From: Chloroflexota bacterium
GTDB lineage: Bacteria > Chloroflexota > Anaerolineae > Anaerolineales > Villigracilaceae
NCBI GenBank assembly: GCA_016234555.1
Contig: JACRBJ010000036.1
Coordinates: 1-64,000, forward strand
Direction: 5' to 3'
DNA: 64,000 nucleotides
Positions 52,943 through 61,908 of the stretch are shown in pieces. Below the pieces are notes generated by a model, which saw only the letters and a program-made list of their open reading frames with translations, was not told where the DNA came from and made no database searches. Position 1 is the first letter of the stretch. Every line of letters starts with the position of its first letter. The position numbers and the translations under genes are program-made.

Positions 52943-54119
52943 GGTGGTCTCCCTTTTTGGTGTTGGTTGTTTGAAGTAAACTTGAACAACCACGTGGCAA
53001 GGGAGCAAAATGGAACAATTTGCAAAAACAGGCGATTCTTGTCCGCATCCTGATTGCAGCGAATACGGGAAGCGCCAGGATGGAAAGCAAAAGAACATAC
53101 AAAAGTATGGCAAAACCAAGCGAGGCGTACAGCGTTATCAATGTTGTGTGTGTAAACGCACCTTCACGGCGACAACCGGGACGATTTTCTATGGAAAGCA
53201 CACGAGTGAGGCTGAAATTCTGGAGACATTAGCATTGTTGGCGGAAGGCAGTCGGATCAGTAGTTTGTCGCGGGTGAAAGGGTACAAGGAAGACACCATT
53301 TTATCCTGGTTGCGGGATGCCAGAAAACATCTGGAGGCCGTGGAAGAAATCCTGTTGAAAGATTACCGTGTCAAACGTGGTCAGTTGGATGCCATGTGGG
53401 CTACGTGGGAAACAAAGGCGAAAAAAGATACTTGGAAACGGCTGAAAGTGGACAATTTTGGCGTTCCACGTATCTGGATCGAGATACACGTCTGAGAGTA
53501 GCGCGCGGAATTGACAAAAACGAAACGCTGACGAGCATCAAAGTCTTTGAAGCGCTCAAAAATCGCGGGCATCCCGATGGACAGCCACCTACCATTTCAG
53601 ATGGGTGAGGCGGAATTGATGAGGCGATGATTGAAGTCTATGGTGTCGTCCCGGACTATGGCGGTCACGGACGACCACCCACCCGCAAGAAACCTGGAAG
53701 AGACTGGCTCTATCTGCAAATGGTCAAGCAGCGCGATGAACACGGTCATTTCCTGGGCACAAAATTACGCGCGATTTATGGAGCCATGTCAGAAGTAGTT
53801 GAACTCTTGGGCGAAAGCACCGCTTACATCGAGCGCAGTAACCTGACCAGCCGCACTTTCAATGTGCGCCAAACTCGAAAAACGTTGGCTTTTTCAAAGG
53901 AGATCTTCTTCCACGAGACCGCTGCGCTGTTGGAAGATTGTTACTACAACCTGGTACATCCTCACAAAAGCCTACGCTTGCCACTGGCAGATGCCTTGCC
54001 CCAGAAATGGCTACCACGAACCCCGGCGATGCCTTCCAATTTGACCGACCATATTTGGTCTGTGAAAGAACTCTTTTCACTGGTCCCGCTCCTCATCAAC
54101 ACCAAGTAGGGAGACTATC
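52943..54119. mobile_element. IS1-like insertion sequence, inactivated
   Basis: Imperfect 23-bp terminal inverted repeats: GGTGGTCTCCCTTTTTGGTG at 52943 and CACCAAGTAGGGAGACTATC at 54100-54119. The single transposase gene inside has two reading-frame lesions. No clear target duplication is visible next to the ends. Length about 1.18 kb. Confidence 0.7.
53010..54109 (+). pseudogene. IS1-family-like transposase with frameshift and stop
   Basis: The N terminus MEQFAKTGDSCPHPDCSEYG with the later YQCCVCKRTF is a zinc-binding domain followed by a helix-turn-helix, as in IS1-type transposases. After LDAMW (about 53400) the frame must step back one base to continue GYVGNKGEKRYLETAESGQF. A TGA at 53606-53608 then replaces the expected Trp after TISDG, and the frame resumes GGIDEAMIEVYGVVPDYGG, LTSRTFNVRQTRKTLAFSK and YYNLVHPHKSLRLPL to 54109. 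The lack of a good slippery site and the nonsense codon indicate an inactive copy. Confidence 0.72.
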
Positions 54120-54123
54120 TGAT

Positions 54124-54327
54124 ATGGAATATCAGCTTAGCCAACTTACCTTTCAAGAGGTGATGCTTAAACAGGAACTGGCTACTCTTGGAGAGACCAT
54201 AAATATTAATGCATTGAATAATTGGTAAGAGAATGTAGCAGAATTCTTAGCCGACTTGAGGGCTGGTGTTGAGAAGTTAAAAATCGTTGCTCCCCAGACA
54301 CCTGAGGAGCAACGATTTTTGCGCTGA
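54124..54327 (+). pseudogene. Large serine recombinase, C-terminal relic
   Basis: Translation gives MEYQLSQLTFQEVMLKQELA, TLGETININALNNW, a TAA at 54226-54228, then in frame ENVAEFLADLRAGVEKLKIV and APQTPEEQRFLR. The pattern 'coiled-coil, then ADLRAGVExL, then PQTxEEQ' is like the C-terminal coiled-coil tail of resolvase/recombinase-zinc-ribbon proteins. The catalytic domain is absent. Identification rests on this short segment only. Confidence 0.5.
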
Positions 54328-54369
54328 AGAGATGGGTTATTGCTGGGGTACAAAGTTTTGTGGCCTAAA

Positions 54370-54402
54370 CTTAATACCCGTATACCAGATATGTACCGCG
54401 CT
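54370..54402. repeat. Partial copy of the 68-bp dispersed repeat
   Basis: CTTAATACCCGTATACCAGA followed by TATGTACCGCGCT matches the right half of the repeats at 8573 and 30423. The GCCGCCTACG tandem is missing here. Confidence 0.6.
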
Positions 54403-54440
54403 AAAATGCTCGTGGTTATGATTTAATTCTGGGGATCTAC

Positions 54441-54467
54441 CGTAGGTTCGAATCCCCTTGGGGTCAC
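54441..54467 (+). other. tRNA T-arm-like sequence, possible attachment-site remnant
   Basis: GTAGGTTCGAATCC followed by CCTTGGGGTCA resembles a T-loop (TTCGAAT) and acceptor 3' strand. No matching D-arm, anticodon arm or acceptor 5' strand lies upstream, and the T stem pairs poorly, so it is not a tRNA gene. It sits near a recombinase relic. Confidence 0.3.
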
Positions 54468-54496
54468 AGTGCGTAACCTTTTGAGCCCGCGGGAAC

Positions 54497-54527
54497 AAAC
54501 CGATTTCCAGGAATTGAAGTCGGTTTT
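54497..54527 (+). terminator. Rho-independent terminator candidate
   Basis: AAACCGATTTC pairs with GAAGTCGGTTTT across an 8-nt loop (one G-T pair), followed by GCTTTAACTTTT. It would end read-through from the relic region before the second transporter operon. The remaining 54606-54839 stretch contains no gene I recognise; AAAGGAGAAAAAG near its end is the next ribosome-binding site. Confidence 0.55.
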
Positions 54528-54577
54528 GCTTTAACTTTTGACGTTGATGGCGTTGCGCCTTCATTGCGGCGGTGGTG

Positions 54578-54605
54578 CTCCACTACCTAATATTAGGTAG
54601 TGGAG
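54578..54605. repeat. 28-bp perfect palindrome
   Basis: Self-complementary sequence with half-site CTCCACTACCTAAT and no spacer, about 235 bp before the second transporter operon. It could be a regulator site or a mobile-element palindrome. Confidence 0.55.
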
Positions 54606-54839
54606 TTTACCTATTCCTGGCGTTGTGCCCGCGCCCCAACCTTGCTAAGATGATTTCAAAATATGGCAGTGCCGCGCCCTGGTTGTATTTTTTGACCGCG
54701 CCAGGAACTTCACGGCTTTTCTCCCCTGTTACAAAGACCCTGAGCGAACGAGTCCCATCCCGTTTTACGGAGGTGAACTTCAAAAATATTCAGGTTTTCA
54801 GGTTTCAATTCAACCATAGATTTGAAAAGGAGAAAAAGA

Positions 54840-56471
54840 ATGAAACGCTTATTTTCGATTGGTCTTGCGCTGGTAACGATTACCGCCATGCTTGCCTCCT
54901 GCGCGCCCGCTGCGCCTGCCGAGCAGGAAGCCCCTGCTCCCACAGAAGCGCCTGCCGAGCAGGAAGCCGCCCCCACTGAAGCACCAGCAGCCGAGGCTCC
55001 GGCTGCGCCTGAAGCAACGGGTCCTCAGGGAACCCTACGGGTAGCCCTGCCCACAGAACCAAGCTCGCTTTACATCCCCACCACCCCCGATAAAATTTCA
55101 GACATCGCCGCGTCGCAACTGTATGACCCGCTGGTCTTCCAGAATTCAGCGGGCGAGATTGTACCTGCATTGGCTGAAAGCTGGGAAACCAGCGAAGACG
55201 GCACGGTCTGGACATTCAAATTGCGTCAGGGCGTCACTTTCCATAACGGTGACCCGTTCACCGCTGATGATGTCGTCGCCACCTGGGAATACGGCATCTC
55301 CGAAACATCCTCCTGGCCCGAGAAGTACACCATCGCGTCAAATGTCGAGAAGGTGGACGACTTCACGGTCAAAGTAACCACCGACGGTCCCAAGCCCCTG
55401 CTGTTGGTCACCATGCACGACTTCTGGAGCATCATCCCCAAGAAGTACATGGACGAAGTTGGCGTGGAAGGCTTCCTGCAAAAGCCTGTTGGCACAGGAC
55501 CCTTCATGTTCAAGGAATGGGTCAAGGGTGAGCAGTTGACCTACGTCGCCAATCCCAACTACTGGCAGAAGGAATACCCGAAAGCCGCCGAACTGGTCTT
55601 CCGCTTCATTCCTGAATCCGCAACCCGCGTTGCCGCCATCCAACAGGATGAAGTGGATATTGTCACCCGCTTGAGCGCCGAGGAGGCTGAAAGCCTCAAG
55701 AGCGCTGAGGGTGTCAACGTCATCCAGTATCAAGTCCCCCGCATCTATTACATGGCGTTCAATAACCTGAGCGGCGACGAAAAATCCCCCATCCGCGACC
55801 CGAAGGTACGCCAGGCGATGAACTACGCCGTGGACGTGGACGGCATCATCAAGGCGCTCTTCGCTGGCAACGGTCAGCGCGCGGCGGGCTATGTTGCCAG
55901 CAGCGAACTAGGCTACGGCATTGTGCCGCCCTTCCCCTATGACCCCGAAAAAGCCAAGGCATTGCTCACCGAAGCGGGCTATGCCGACGGTTTTGAAGTG
56001 GGCATGGCTTGCCCCACCGGCGTGTTCGCCGCCTTCGAGGAAGTCTGCCAGGCAGTCGTCAGCAACCTGGGCGATGTCGGCATAAAAGTCAACCTTGAGA
56101 TGATGGAGTCCGGCGCTTTCTGGGATTTGATGGTGAAGAAAGAACTCCCCGAACTCAACGGCGATAGCTGGGCGGACGAAAGCGGCGAGTCCTACAACCG
56201 CATGGCTGGCGCCCTCGGCGGTATGAATGCGGGCTACTCGCTGTGGACTGATCCGAAGATCGACGAAATCCTCAACAATATTTCGTCCGAACTCGACCGC
56301 GAGAAGCGCAAAGCCCTCTATGAAGAAATCCAGGTTTACATGCAGGAGAATCCCCCCTTCATCTACATGTATGAACCCGTCACCTTTGAAGCCACCCGCG
56401 ACCGCGTGACCGGCTACACCCCGCGCCCGTCGGAAATGCTTTATCTCTACGACACCGGCGTGACCCCATAG
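54840..56471 (+). CDS. ABC transporter substrate-binding lipoprotein, SBP_bac_5 type
   Basis: This 543-residue protein starts MKRLFSIGLALVTITAM with lipobox L-A-S-C, followed by a Glu/Ala/Pro-rich linker to about residue 65 and the class C binding fold. The hallmark VTFHNGDPFTADDVVATWEY and the RQAMNYAVDVDGI segment are present. It is Sec-exported, unlike the Tat-type binding protein at 39448. The start at 54840 has AAGGAG seven bases upstream; an in-frame ATG at 54822 lacks one. It leads the second transporter operon. Ligand class: peptides or modified amino acids, unproven. Confidence 0.88.
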   Translation: MKRLFSIGLALVTITAMLASCAPAAPAEQEAPAPTEAPAEQEAAPTEAPAAEAPAAPEATGPQGTLRVALPTEPSSLYIPTTPDKISDIAASQLYDPLVFQNSAGEIVPALAESWETSEDGTVWTFKLRQGVTFHNGDPFTADDVVATWEYGISETSSWPEKYTIASNVEKVDDFTVKVTTDGPKPLLLVTMHDFWSIIPKKYMDEVGVEGFLQKPVGTGPFMFKEWVKGEQLTYVANPNYWQKEYPKAAELVFRFIPESATRVAAIQQDEVDIVTRLSAEEAESLKSAEGVNVIQYQVPRIYYMAFNNLSGDEKSPIRDPKVRQAMNYAVDVDGIIKALFAGNGQRAAGYVASSELGYGIVPPFPYDPEKAKALLTEAGYADGFEVGMACPTGVFAAFEEVCQAVVSNLGDVGIKVNLEMMESGAFWDLMVKKELPELNGDSWADESGESYNRMAGALGGMNAGYSLWTDPKIDEILNNISSELDREKRKALYEEIQVYMQENPPFIYMYEPVTFEATRDRVTGYTPRPSEMLYLYDTGVTP

Positions 56472-56526
56472 TTTTCTCCCTCCTTTGGGGTTGCCGTGGT
56501 ACTAATCACGGCAACCCCGCAAGACT

Positions 56527-56597
56527 AACCACGGAGGCACTGAGACATCGGGAAAAACAAACGAAAAAAACTCTGTGTCTCCGTGTCTTCGTGGTTC
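56527..56597. repeat. CCACGGAG inverted repeat, second copy
   Basis: AACCACGGAGGCAC at the left and GTGTCTTCGTGGTT at the right enclose an A-rich centre. It lies between the binding-protein and permease genes and resembles 48553-48620. Confidence 0.7.
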
Positions 56598-56634
56598 AAC
56601 TCATGGATACGCGCGGACGGTCAAAAAACTCATC

Positions 56635-57555
56635 ATGCTGAAATACACACTCACAAAAGTAACTCAGTCCCTCCTGCTGGCGCTGGGTGTTTTGATTCTG
56701 GCGTTCTTCATGGTCCGGATGACCGGCGACCCGGCGACCCTGATGATGTCGCGCAACGCCAGCCCCGAGGCTGTGGAGGCGTTCCGCGAGACGATGGGAT
56801 TCAACCGCCCCGTCATCGTCCAGTTTTGGGATTGGATTACCAAAGCGTTCAGCGGCGACTTCGGTAACTCGCTCCACTTCCGCGAACCCGCCTTGAAATT
56901 GGTATTACAACGGCTTCCCGCCACCCTGCAACTGGCTTCGGTTGGATTGTTGATGGCGGTCTTCGTTGGCGTGCCGCTCGGCTTGGTTGCGGGATTCAAA
57001 TCGGGCAGTCTGTTCGATTATCTCAGCCGCCTGCTGGCGCTTGCGGGGCAGAGCATTCCAAACTTTTGGCTGGGACTGATCCTCATTCTAGTCTTCGCCC
57101 AACGACTGGGATGGTTCCCCGTCTTCGGCAACGACGAACCGACCTCGGTGGTGCTGCCCGCCTTCGTGTTGAGCCTGCCCGTGATGGGCGAACTCTTGCG
57201 CCTGACCCGCTCCGCCGCGCTTGAAGTTCGCGGTGAAGATTTCGTCCGCACCGCAGTCAGCAAGGGCTTGCGACGTTACACGATTTACACCAAACATGTC
57301 CTTCGCAACGTCGCCATTTCCCTCATCAGCGTCATCGGCGTGGAGTTTGGCTACATGATGGGCGGGTCGATTTATATCGAGACGGTGTACGCCTGGCCCG
57401 GCATGGGGCAAATGGTGGGCATGGCGCTCGGCTGGCGCGACTTTCCCCTCATCCAGACCCTGGTGGTTTTTACCAGCGTGGTCGTCCTGTCGCTCAACCT
57501 GCTGACAGATTTGGTGTACGCGCTGATCGACCCGAGGATTCGACATGGCAGATAA
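56635..57555 (+). CDS. Dipeptide/oligopeptide-type ABC permease (DppB)
   Basis: This 306-residue permease is of standard DppB length: TM1 LLLALGVLILAFFMVRMTGDP, periplasmic FNRPVIVQFWDWITKAFSGD, GLGNS-like FGNSLHFREP, and coupling loop GEDFVRTAVSKGLRRYTIYTKHVLRN. The start at 56635 excludes upstream in-frame codons that lie in the repeat. It overlaps dppC by 11 nt. Confidence 0.9.
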   Translation: MLKYTLTKVTQSLLLALGVLILAFFMVRMTGDPATLMMSRNASPEAVEAFRETMGFNRPVIVQFWDWITKAFSGDFGNSLHFREPALKLVLQRLPATLQLASVGLLMAVFVGVPLGLVAGFKSGSLFDYLSRLLALAGQSIPNFWLGLILILVFAQRLGWFPVFGNDEPTSVVLPAFVLSLPVMGELLRLTRSAALEVRGEDFVRTAVSKGLRRYTIYTKHVLRNVAISLISVIGVEFGYMMGGSIYIETVYAWPGMGQMVGMALGWRDFPLIQTLVVFTSVVVLSLNLLTDLVYALIDPRIRHGR

Positions 57556-58471
57556 ACCCATTCTTCGCGGAGCTGATTCCCGTCTCGAACAGGAGTCCAC
57601 GCTCAGGGAACGCCTGTCATTTCTTGGGCGTTTGTTTTGGCGGGACAGAACTGGAGTCATCGGACTTGTCATCTTTATTTCGGTGGTCTTTGCCGCCGTC
57701 TTTGCTGACTCGCTCACGAAGTACCAGCCGCTCGACCAGGATTTGAACGCCAGCAAAATGCCGCCCGTCTGGGAGGAAGGCGGTTCGCCCGACCACCCGC
57801 TCGGCACAGATAACCTCGGGCGCGACATGCTCTCGCGGCTGATTTACGGGGCGAGGGTTTCGCTGGGAGTCAGTTTCTTCGGTGCGCTCATCGCGGCGGT
57901 AATCGGCGTTTTCCTCGGAGCGACTGCCGCTTACGTTGGCGGACGGCTGGACGACCTCATCATGGCTCCCGTCAATCTGGTGCTTTCATTGCCCTACCTG
58001 TTGTTCGTGGTCTTCGTGGCATCGGTGCTGGGCAAAAGCCTGCTCAACGTGATTTTGATTTTCGGCATTACCAACTCGCCCATCTTCGCCCGTGTCACCC
58101 GCGGAGAAGTGCTTCGGATTCGAGAATCCGCCTACGTCGAATCCGCTGTCAGCGCGGGGGCGAGGTGGTGGCGCGTGCTGTTGATTCACATCATGCCGAA
58201 TCTGGTCGGTCCGCTCGTTACGCTCATCTCGTTCCAAATCTCGGCGATGATTTTCTACGAAGCGGGGCTGGGCTTCATCGGACTCAGCGTGCCGCCCACC
58301 ATTCCCAGTTGGGGCAACATGCTTTCCGAAGGGCGCAAGTACATCGCCAGTTATCCGTGGCTGACGACGTGGCCTGGGCTGGCAATCGTGTACACCTCGC
58401 TCGGCATGAACCTGCTCGGCGACTGGCTGCGCGACATCTCCGACCCGCGCGTGCGCCGCGCCAGAAGATAG
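57545..58471 (+). CDS. Dipeptide/oligopeptide-type ABC permease (DppC)
   Basis: A 308-residue permease with an N-terminal cytoplasmic stretch, TM1 TGVIGLVIFISVVFAAVFAD, the characteristic HPLGTDNLGRDMLSRLIYGARVSL periplasmic motif and coupling loop ESAYVESAVSAGARWWRVLLIHIMPN. GLSVPPTIPSWGNMLSEGR precedes the last span. It overlaps the DppB gene by 11 nt and is followed after 11 nt, across an AGGAGG site, by the first ATPase gene. Confidence 0.9.
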   Translation: MADKPILRGADSRLEQESTLRERLSFLGRLFWRDRTGVIGLVIFISVVFAAVFADSLTKYQPLDQDLNASKMPPVWEEGGSPDHPLGTDNLGRDMLSRLIYGARVSLGVSFFGALIAAVIGVFLGATAAYVGGRLDDLIMAPVNLVLSLPYLLFVVFVASVLGKSLLNVILIFGITNSPIFARVTRGEVLRIRESAYVESAVSAGARWWRVLLIHIMPNLVGPLVTLISFQISAMIFYEAGLGFIGLSVPPTIPSWGNMLSEGRKYIASYPWLTTWPGLAIVYTSLGMNLLGDWLRDISDPRVRRARR

Positions 58472-58482
58472 GAGGAATCAAA

Positions 58483-59475
58483 ATGACTCCTATTCTCGAA
58501 GTCAAAAATCTGGTTACGAAATTCCATGCCATCGACGGCATCGTCAACGCCGTCAACGGAGTCAGTTTCAGGCTCGAAGAGGGCGAGACGCTTGCCATCG
58601 TTGGTGAAAGCGGTTCGGGCAAGAGCGTTTCGATGATGTCCATTTTGGGCTTGCTCCCTTCGCCGCCCGCAAAGGTCGAAGGTGGAGAGGCGATCTTCCA
58701 CAGCGAAAAAGGCGCGGTGGATTTGCTCAAACTCCCCTACGACGAAATCAGCAACGTGCACGGCGGGCGGATTGGTTTTATTTTCCAAGACCCTGGCACG
58801 TCGCTGAATCCCATCCTCACCGTTGGCGAGCAAATCACCGAGTCGCTCACCCGCCATCTGGTGATGGATTCCCAACAAGCCAGACGCCGCGCCATCGACC
58901 TGCTTGCCGATGTCGGCATCCCCGACCCCGAACTGCGGTTCAGCGCCTACCCGTTTCAACTTTCGGGCGGAATGCGTCAGCGGGTGATGATTGCGATTGC
59001 CGTCGCTTGTTCGCCAAGCATCGTGATTGCCGACGAACCGACCACCGCCCTCGATGTGACGATTCAGGCGCAGATTGTGAGCCTGTTCAAGGAACTGCGC
59101 AAGCGGATGGGCGTCTCGACGATTTGGATTACCCATGACTTGGGTCTGGTGGCTGGTCTGGCTGACCGCGTGTTGGTGATGTACGCGGGCAAGATCATGG
59201 AATCCGCGCCCGTGGACGACCTGTATGAAAATCCGCAACACCCGTACACTGTCGGGCTGTTAGGCGCATTGCCGCGTCTCGACACCGATGAAACGCGGCG
59301 ACTGGTGAGCATCGAAGGCGCGCCCCCCGACTCCACCATTCCCATCCAGCATTGCCCGTTTGCCTGGCGCTGCACCCGCGCCTTTGACCGCTGCTGGCAG
59401 GAAGCCCCCGCCCTGCTCGACGTGGAAAAGAATCATCAGGCGGCGTGTTTCGCTGTCAGCGGAAGGGGAGGTTAG
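58483..59475 (+). CDS. Oligopeptide-type ABC ATPase (DppD)
   Basis: This 330-residue ATPase has Walker A GESGSGKSVSMM, Q-loop FIFQDPGTSLNP, signature LSGGMRQRVMIA, Walker [14 protein letters not shown] and switch His in WITHDLGL. The C-terminal domain carries Cys residues (HCPFAWRCTRAFDRC ... ACF) typical of DppD. The start at 58483 has AGGAGG upstream. In this operon the two ATPases are separate genes, unlike the fused version at 45098. Confidence 0.9.
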   Translation: MTPILEVKNLVTKFHAIDGIVNAVNGVSFRLEEGETLAIVGESGSGKSVSMMSILGLLPSPPAKVEGGEAIFHSEKGAVDLLKLPYDEISNVHGGRIGFIFQDPGTSLNPILTVGEQITESLTRHLVMDSQQARRRAIDLLADVGIPDPELRFSAYPFQLSGGMRQRVMIAIAVACSPSIVIADEPTTALDVTIQAQIVSLFKELRKRMGVSTIWITHDLGLVAGLADRVLVMYAGKIMESAPVDDLYENPQHPYTVGLLGALPRLDTDETRRLVSIEGAPPDSTIPIQHCPFAWRCTRAFDRCWQEAPALLDVEKNHQAACFAVSGRGG

Positions 59476-59476
59476 T

Positions 59477-60496
59477 ATGGCGTCCACACCTTTGATCCGC
59501 GTGCAAGAACTCAAAAAGCATTTTTACATCCCGACTGGCTTTCTCGGACAAAAAAACATCGTCGTCAAAGCCGTGGACGGAGTTTCGTTCGACATCAAAG
59601 CAGGCGAGACACTGGGCATGGTCGGCGAAAGCGGCTGTGGGAAATCCACCACGGGGCGCGCCGTGCTTCAACTTCACAAGCCGACTTCAGGCAGAGTCTT
59701 CTTCAACGACAAGGATTTGACCACAGCCTCGGCGGAGGAACTCCGCGTTCTACGGACGAAATTCCAGATGGTCTTTCAAGACCCGTACGCCTCACTCAAT
59801 CCGCGTCACAGCGTCGGCGCGATCATCGCCGAACCGCTGGTCATTCATGGCATCATGAGCGGAAGCGAACTGCAAGACCGCGTGACCGAACTGCTTGAAC
59901 TCGTAGGGTTGAACCCCGCCTACCGCAACCGCTTCCCGCATGAGTTTTCAGGCGGACAACGCCAGCGCATCATGATTGCCCGCGCCTTGTCGGTGAAACC
60001 TGACTTCATCGTTTGCGACGAACCCATCTCCGCGCTGGACGTTTCGATTCAGGCGCAGGTGGTCAACCTGTTACAGGAGTTGCAGGAAAAATTGGGCGTG
60101 GCGTACCTGTTCATCGCCCACGACCTGAGCATGGTCAAGCACATCTCGCATCGCGTGGCGGTGATGTATCTCGGCAAAATGGTGGAACTGGCAGAGCGCA
60201 AGGATTTGTTCGAGAACCCGATCCATCCCTACACCCAATCCCTGACCTCAGCGGTGCCGATTCCTAACCCAAAGTTGGAGCGGCGGCGACAGCGAATCAT
60301 CCTCAAAGGCGAACCGCCAAGCCCCGCGAACCCACCTTCGGGCTGTGTCTTCCATCCGCGCTGTCCGATTGCAAAGGAGATTTGCAAGGTCGAAGCGCCA
60401 CCGTTTGTAGAAACTCAACCTCGACATTTCGCCGCCTGCCATTTCGCCGAGTCGCAAATCGAAAACAAAATCACCAAAGACGCGCCGATTTATTAA
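59477..60496 (+). CDS. Oligopeptide-type ABC ATPase (DppF)
   Basis: This 339-residue ATPase has Walker [16 protein letters not shown]-loop MVFQDPYASLNP, signature FSGGQRQRIMIA, Walker B IVCDEPISALDVS and His in FIAHDLSMV. The C-terminal Cys set is GCVFHPRCPIAKEIC ... ACH. It starts one base after the DppD stop, with GGGGAGG upstream. Together with the three preceding genes it completes a five-component importer. Confidence 0.9.
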   Translation: MASTPLIRVQELKKHFYIPTGFLGQKNIVVKAVDGVSFDIKAGETLGMVGESGCGKSTTGRAVLQLHKPTSGRVFFNDKDLTTASAEELRVLRTKFQMVFQDPYASLNPRHSVGAIIAEPLVIHGIMSGSELQDRVTELLELVGLNPAYRNRFPHEFSGGQRQRIMIARALSVKPDFIVCDEPISALDVSIQAQVVNLLQELQEKLGVAYLFIAHDLSMVKHISHRVAVMYLGKMVELAERKDLFENPIHPYTQSLTSAVPIPNPKLERRRQRIILKGEPPSPANPPSGCVFHPRCPIAKEICKVEAPPFVETQPRHFAACHFAESQIENKITKDAPIY

Positions 60497-60502
60497 TCCC
60501 TG

Positions 60503-60533
60503 GCTCTGTCGGGGGCTAAGCCCCCGACAGAGC
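60503..60533. repeat. GCTCTGTCGGGGG palindrome, copy 3
   Basis: Perfect 15-nt arms (GCTCTGTCGGGGGCT and complement) around a single A, 16 nt before the next ATG. It shares the GGGGGCTAAGCCCCC centre with 52003-52033 but has compensating changes in the outer stem. Confidence 0.75.
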
Positions 60534-60549
60534 GTCTGCGGAAGGAAAG

Positions 60550-61827
60550 ATGAAAACAATCAACGAAACTGTGGATGTGGTGATTGCTGGCGGCGGGACG
60601 GCGGGTCACATTGCCGCGATACAAGCGGGAAGACTTGGCGTGAAGACCTCGGTCATCGAAGCGGGAACCATGCTCGGCGGCACGATGACTGCTGGCGGCG
60701 TGTACATGCCCAACCACTTCTTCAACACAAAAGGCGCGGTGGTGCAGGGCATCCCCTGGGAACTGTATGCCAAGTCGAAGCAAATCGAAGGGCTCCCCGT
60801 CCCCGACCACCGCAAGCGCAGACCAATGGAAACGCCAGGCTATTACAGTTACATCAACGTCCCCATCTATGCCGCGCTCGCCGAAGAAGAAGCGTTGAAA
60901 GCGGACGTGGTTTTGCACTACCACGAGTTCATTGCCGAAATTCAAGCCGTCGGCGACTGGTGGGAAATCATTTCCTTTGGGCGCGGCGTGAAGCGGGTGA
61001 CAAAGGCGAAGGAAATCATCGATTGCAGCGGCGACTCGGACGCGGTGCGCATCCTAGGCTTGAAGGTCTTGAAGTCGAAGGTCTCGCAGCCTGGCACGCT
61101 CCAGTACAAAATCGAAGGCATCGAACACGAGCAAATCTGGAAAGAGGAAGTGCAAAAAATCTACGAAGAAGCGATGGAGAGTGGCATCCTGCAAAAAGGC
61201 GACTGGGCGTATCCCAACCTGGAGCCGTTCCAGTATTACCTCGCCCACGGCGGACACAATGCCACGCACATCTATGACGCCGACACCTCCGACGCAGACG
61301 GGCAGACCCGTGCCAATATCGAAGGCAAGGAACGCATGTTGCGGATATTCAAGTTCGTGCGCGAGTCCATTCCAGGCTGTGAGCGAGCGACTCTCAAAAT
61401 GATGGCTCCGTATGCGCTGGCGCGGGAGACCTATCACACGCTCGGCGAGTACATGATCGAAGGCGAGGACTTTCTCAAGGCAACCGACTTCGAGGACAAG
61501 GTCTGCAACGCCTTCAACTATATCGATATGCACAGTCAGGAGACGGGCTGCGAAGTCCAGTTTCTTGAGTCGGAAGACCTGTTGCCCAAAGTCCCATTCC
61601 GCGCCTTGATTCCCAAGGACAGCAGGCGCATCACGGTGGCGGGTAGGAATGTCTCTGCCAGCCGAGTCGCGTTTGCGGGCATCCGCGCCCAATGTACCTG
61701 CATGGCAATGGGACAGGCGATGGGCGCGGCGGCGGCGCTGGCGGTCCAACGCGGCGTGGCTTCGCGTGAAATCGACAGCAGGGATATTGTCGCCGTGACG
61801 GTGGAGCATGGCGCGGTTCCTGTGTAA
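60550..61827 (+). CDS. FAD-dependent oxidoreductase (FAD_oxidored family)
   Basis: This 425-residue flavoprotein has the dinucleotide motif VIAGGGTAGHIAAIQAGRLG followed by VIEAGTMLGGTMTAGGV, the IIDCSGDSDAVRILG strand and the C-terminal ITVAGRNVSASRVAFAGIR with AMGQAMGAAAAL. There is no signal peptide, so it acts in the cytosol. It lies 53 nt after the transporter ATPase and before a paralog of similar size, suggesting that the imported compound is oxidised in two related steps or by a heteromer. Confidence 0.83.
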   Translation: MKTINETVDVVIAGGGTAGHIAAIQAGRLGVKTSVIEAGTMLGGTMTAGGVYMPNHFFNTKGAVVQGIPWELYAKSKQIEGLPVPDHRKRRPMETPGYYSYINVPIYAALAEEEALKADVVLHYHEFIAEIQAVGDWWEIISFGRGVKRVTKAKEIIDCSGDSDAVRILGLKVLKSKVSQPGTLQYKIEGIEHEQIWKEEVQKIYEEAMESGILQKGDWAYPNLEPFQYYLAHGGHNATHIYDADTSDADGQTRANIEGKERMLRIFKFVRESIPGCERATLKMMAPYALARETYHTLGEYMIEGEDFLKATDFEDKVCNAFNYIDMHSQETGCEVQFLESEDLLPKVPFRALIPKDSRRITVAGRNVSASRVAFAGIRAQCTCMAMGQAMGAAAALAVQRGVASREIDSRDIVAVTVEHGAVPV

Positions 61828-61832
61828 ATTTT

Positions 61833-61889
61833 GTAGTAACGACTTTAGTCGTTTTTTTACAAAGCAAGAGCGACTGAAGTCGCCACTAC
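61833..61889. repeat. GTAGTaaCGAC inverted repeat
   Basis: GTAGTAACGACTTTAGTCG at the left and CGACTGAAGTCGCCACTAC at the right form nested palindromes around a T-rich centre in the 81-bp gap between the two flavoprotein genes. Distinct in sequence from the other families in the window. Confidence 0.65.
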
Positions 61890-61908
61890 TTTATTAAAGG
61901 AATAACAA

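Noticed and set aside
53385..53620. Programmed frameshift in the IS1-like transposase
   Set aside because: The shift point ATGTGGGC is not a good slippery heptamer, and a downstream TGA in place of Trp shows the copy is dead anyway.
54420..54480. tRNA gene
   Set aside because: A TTCGAAT T-loop is present but the stem pairs badly and no D-arm, anticodon arm or acceptor 5' strand is found.
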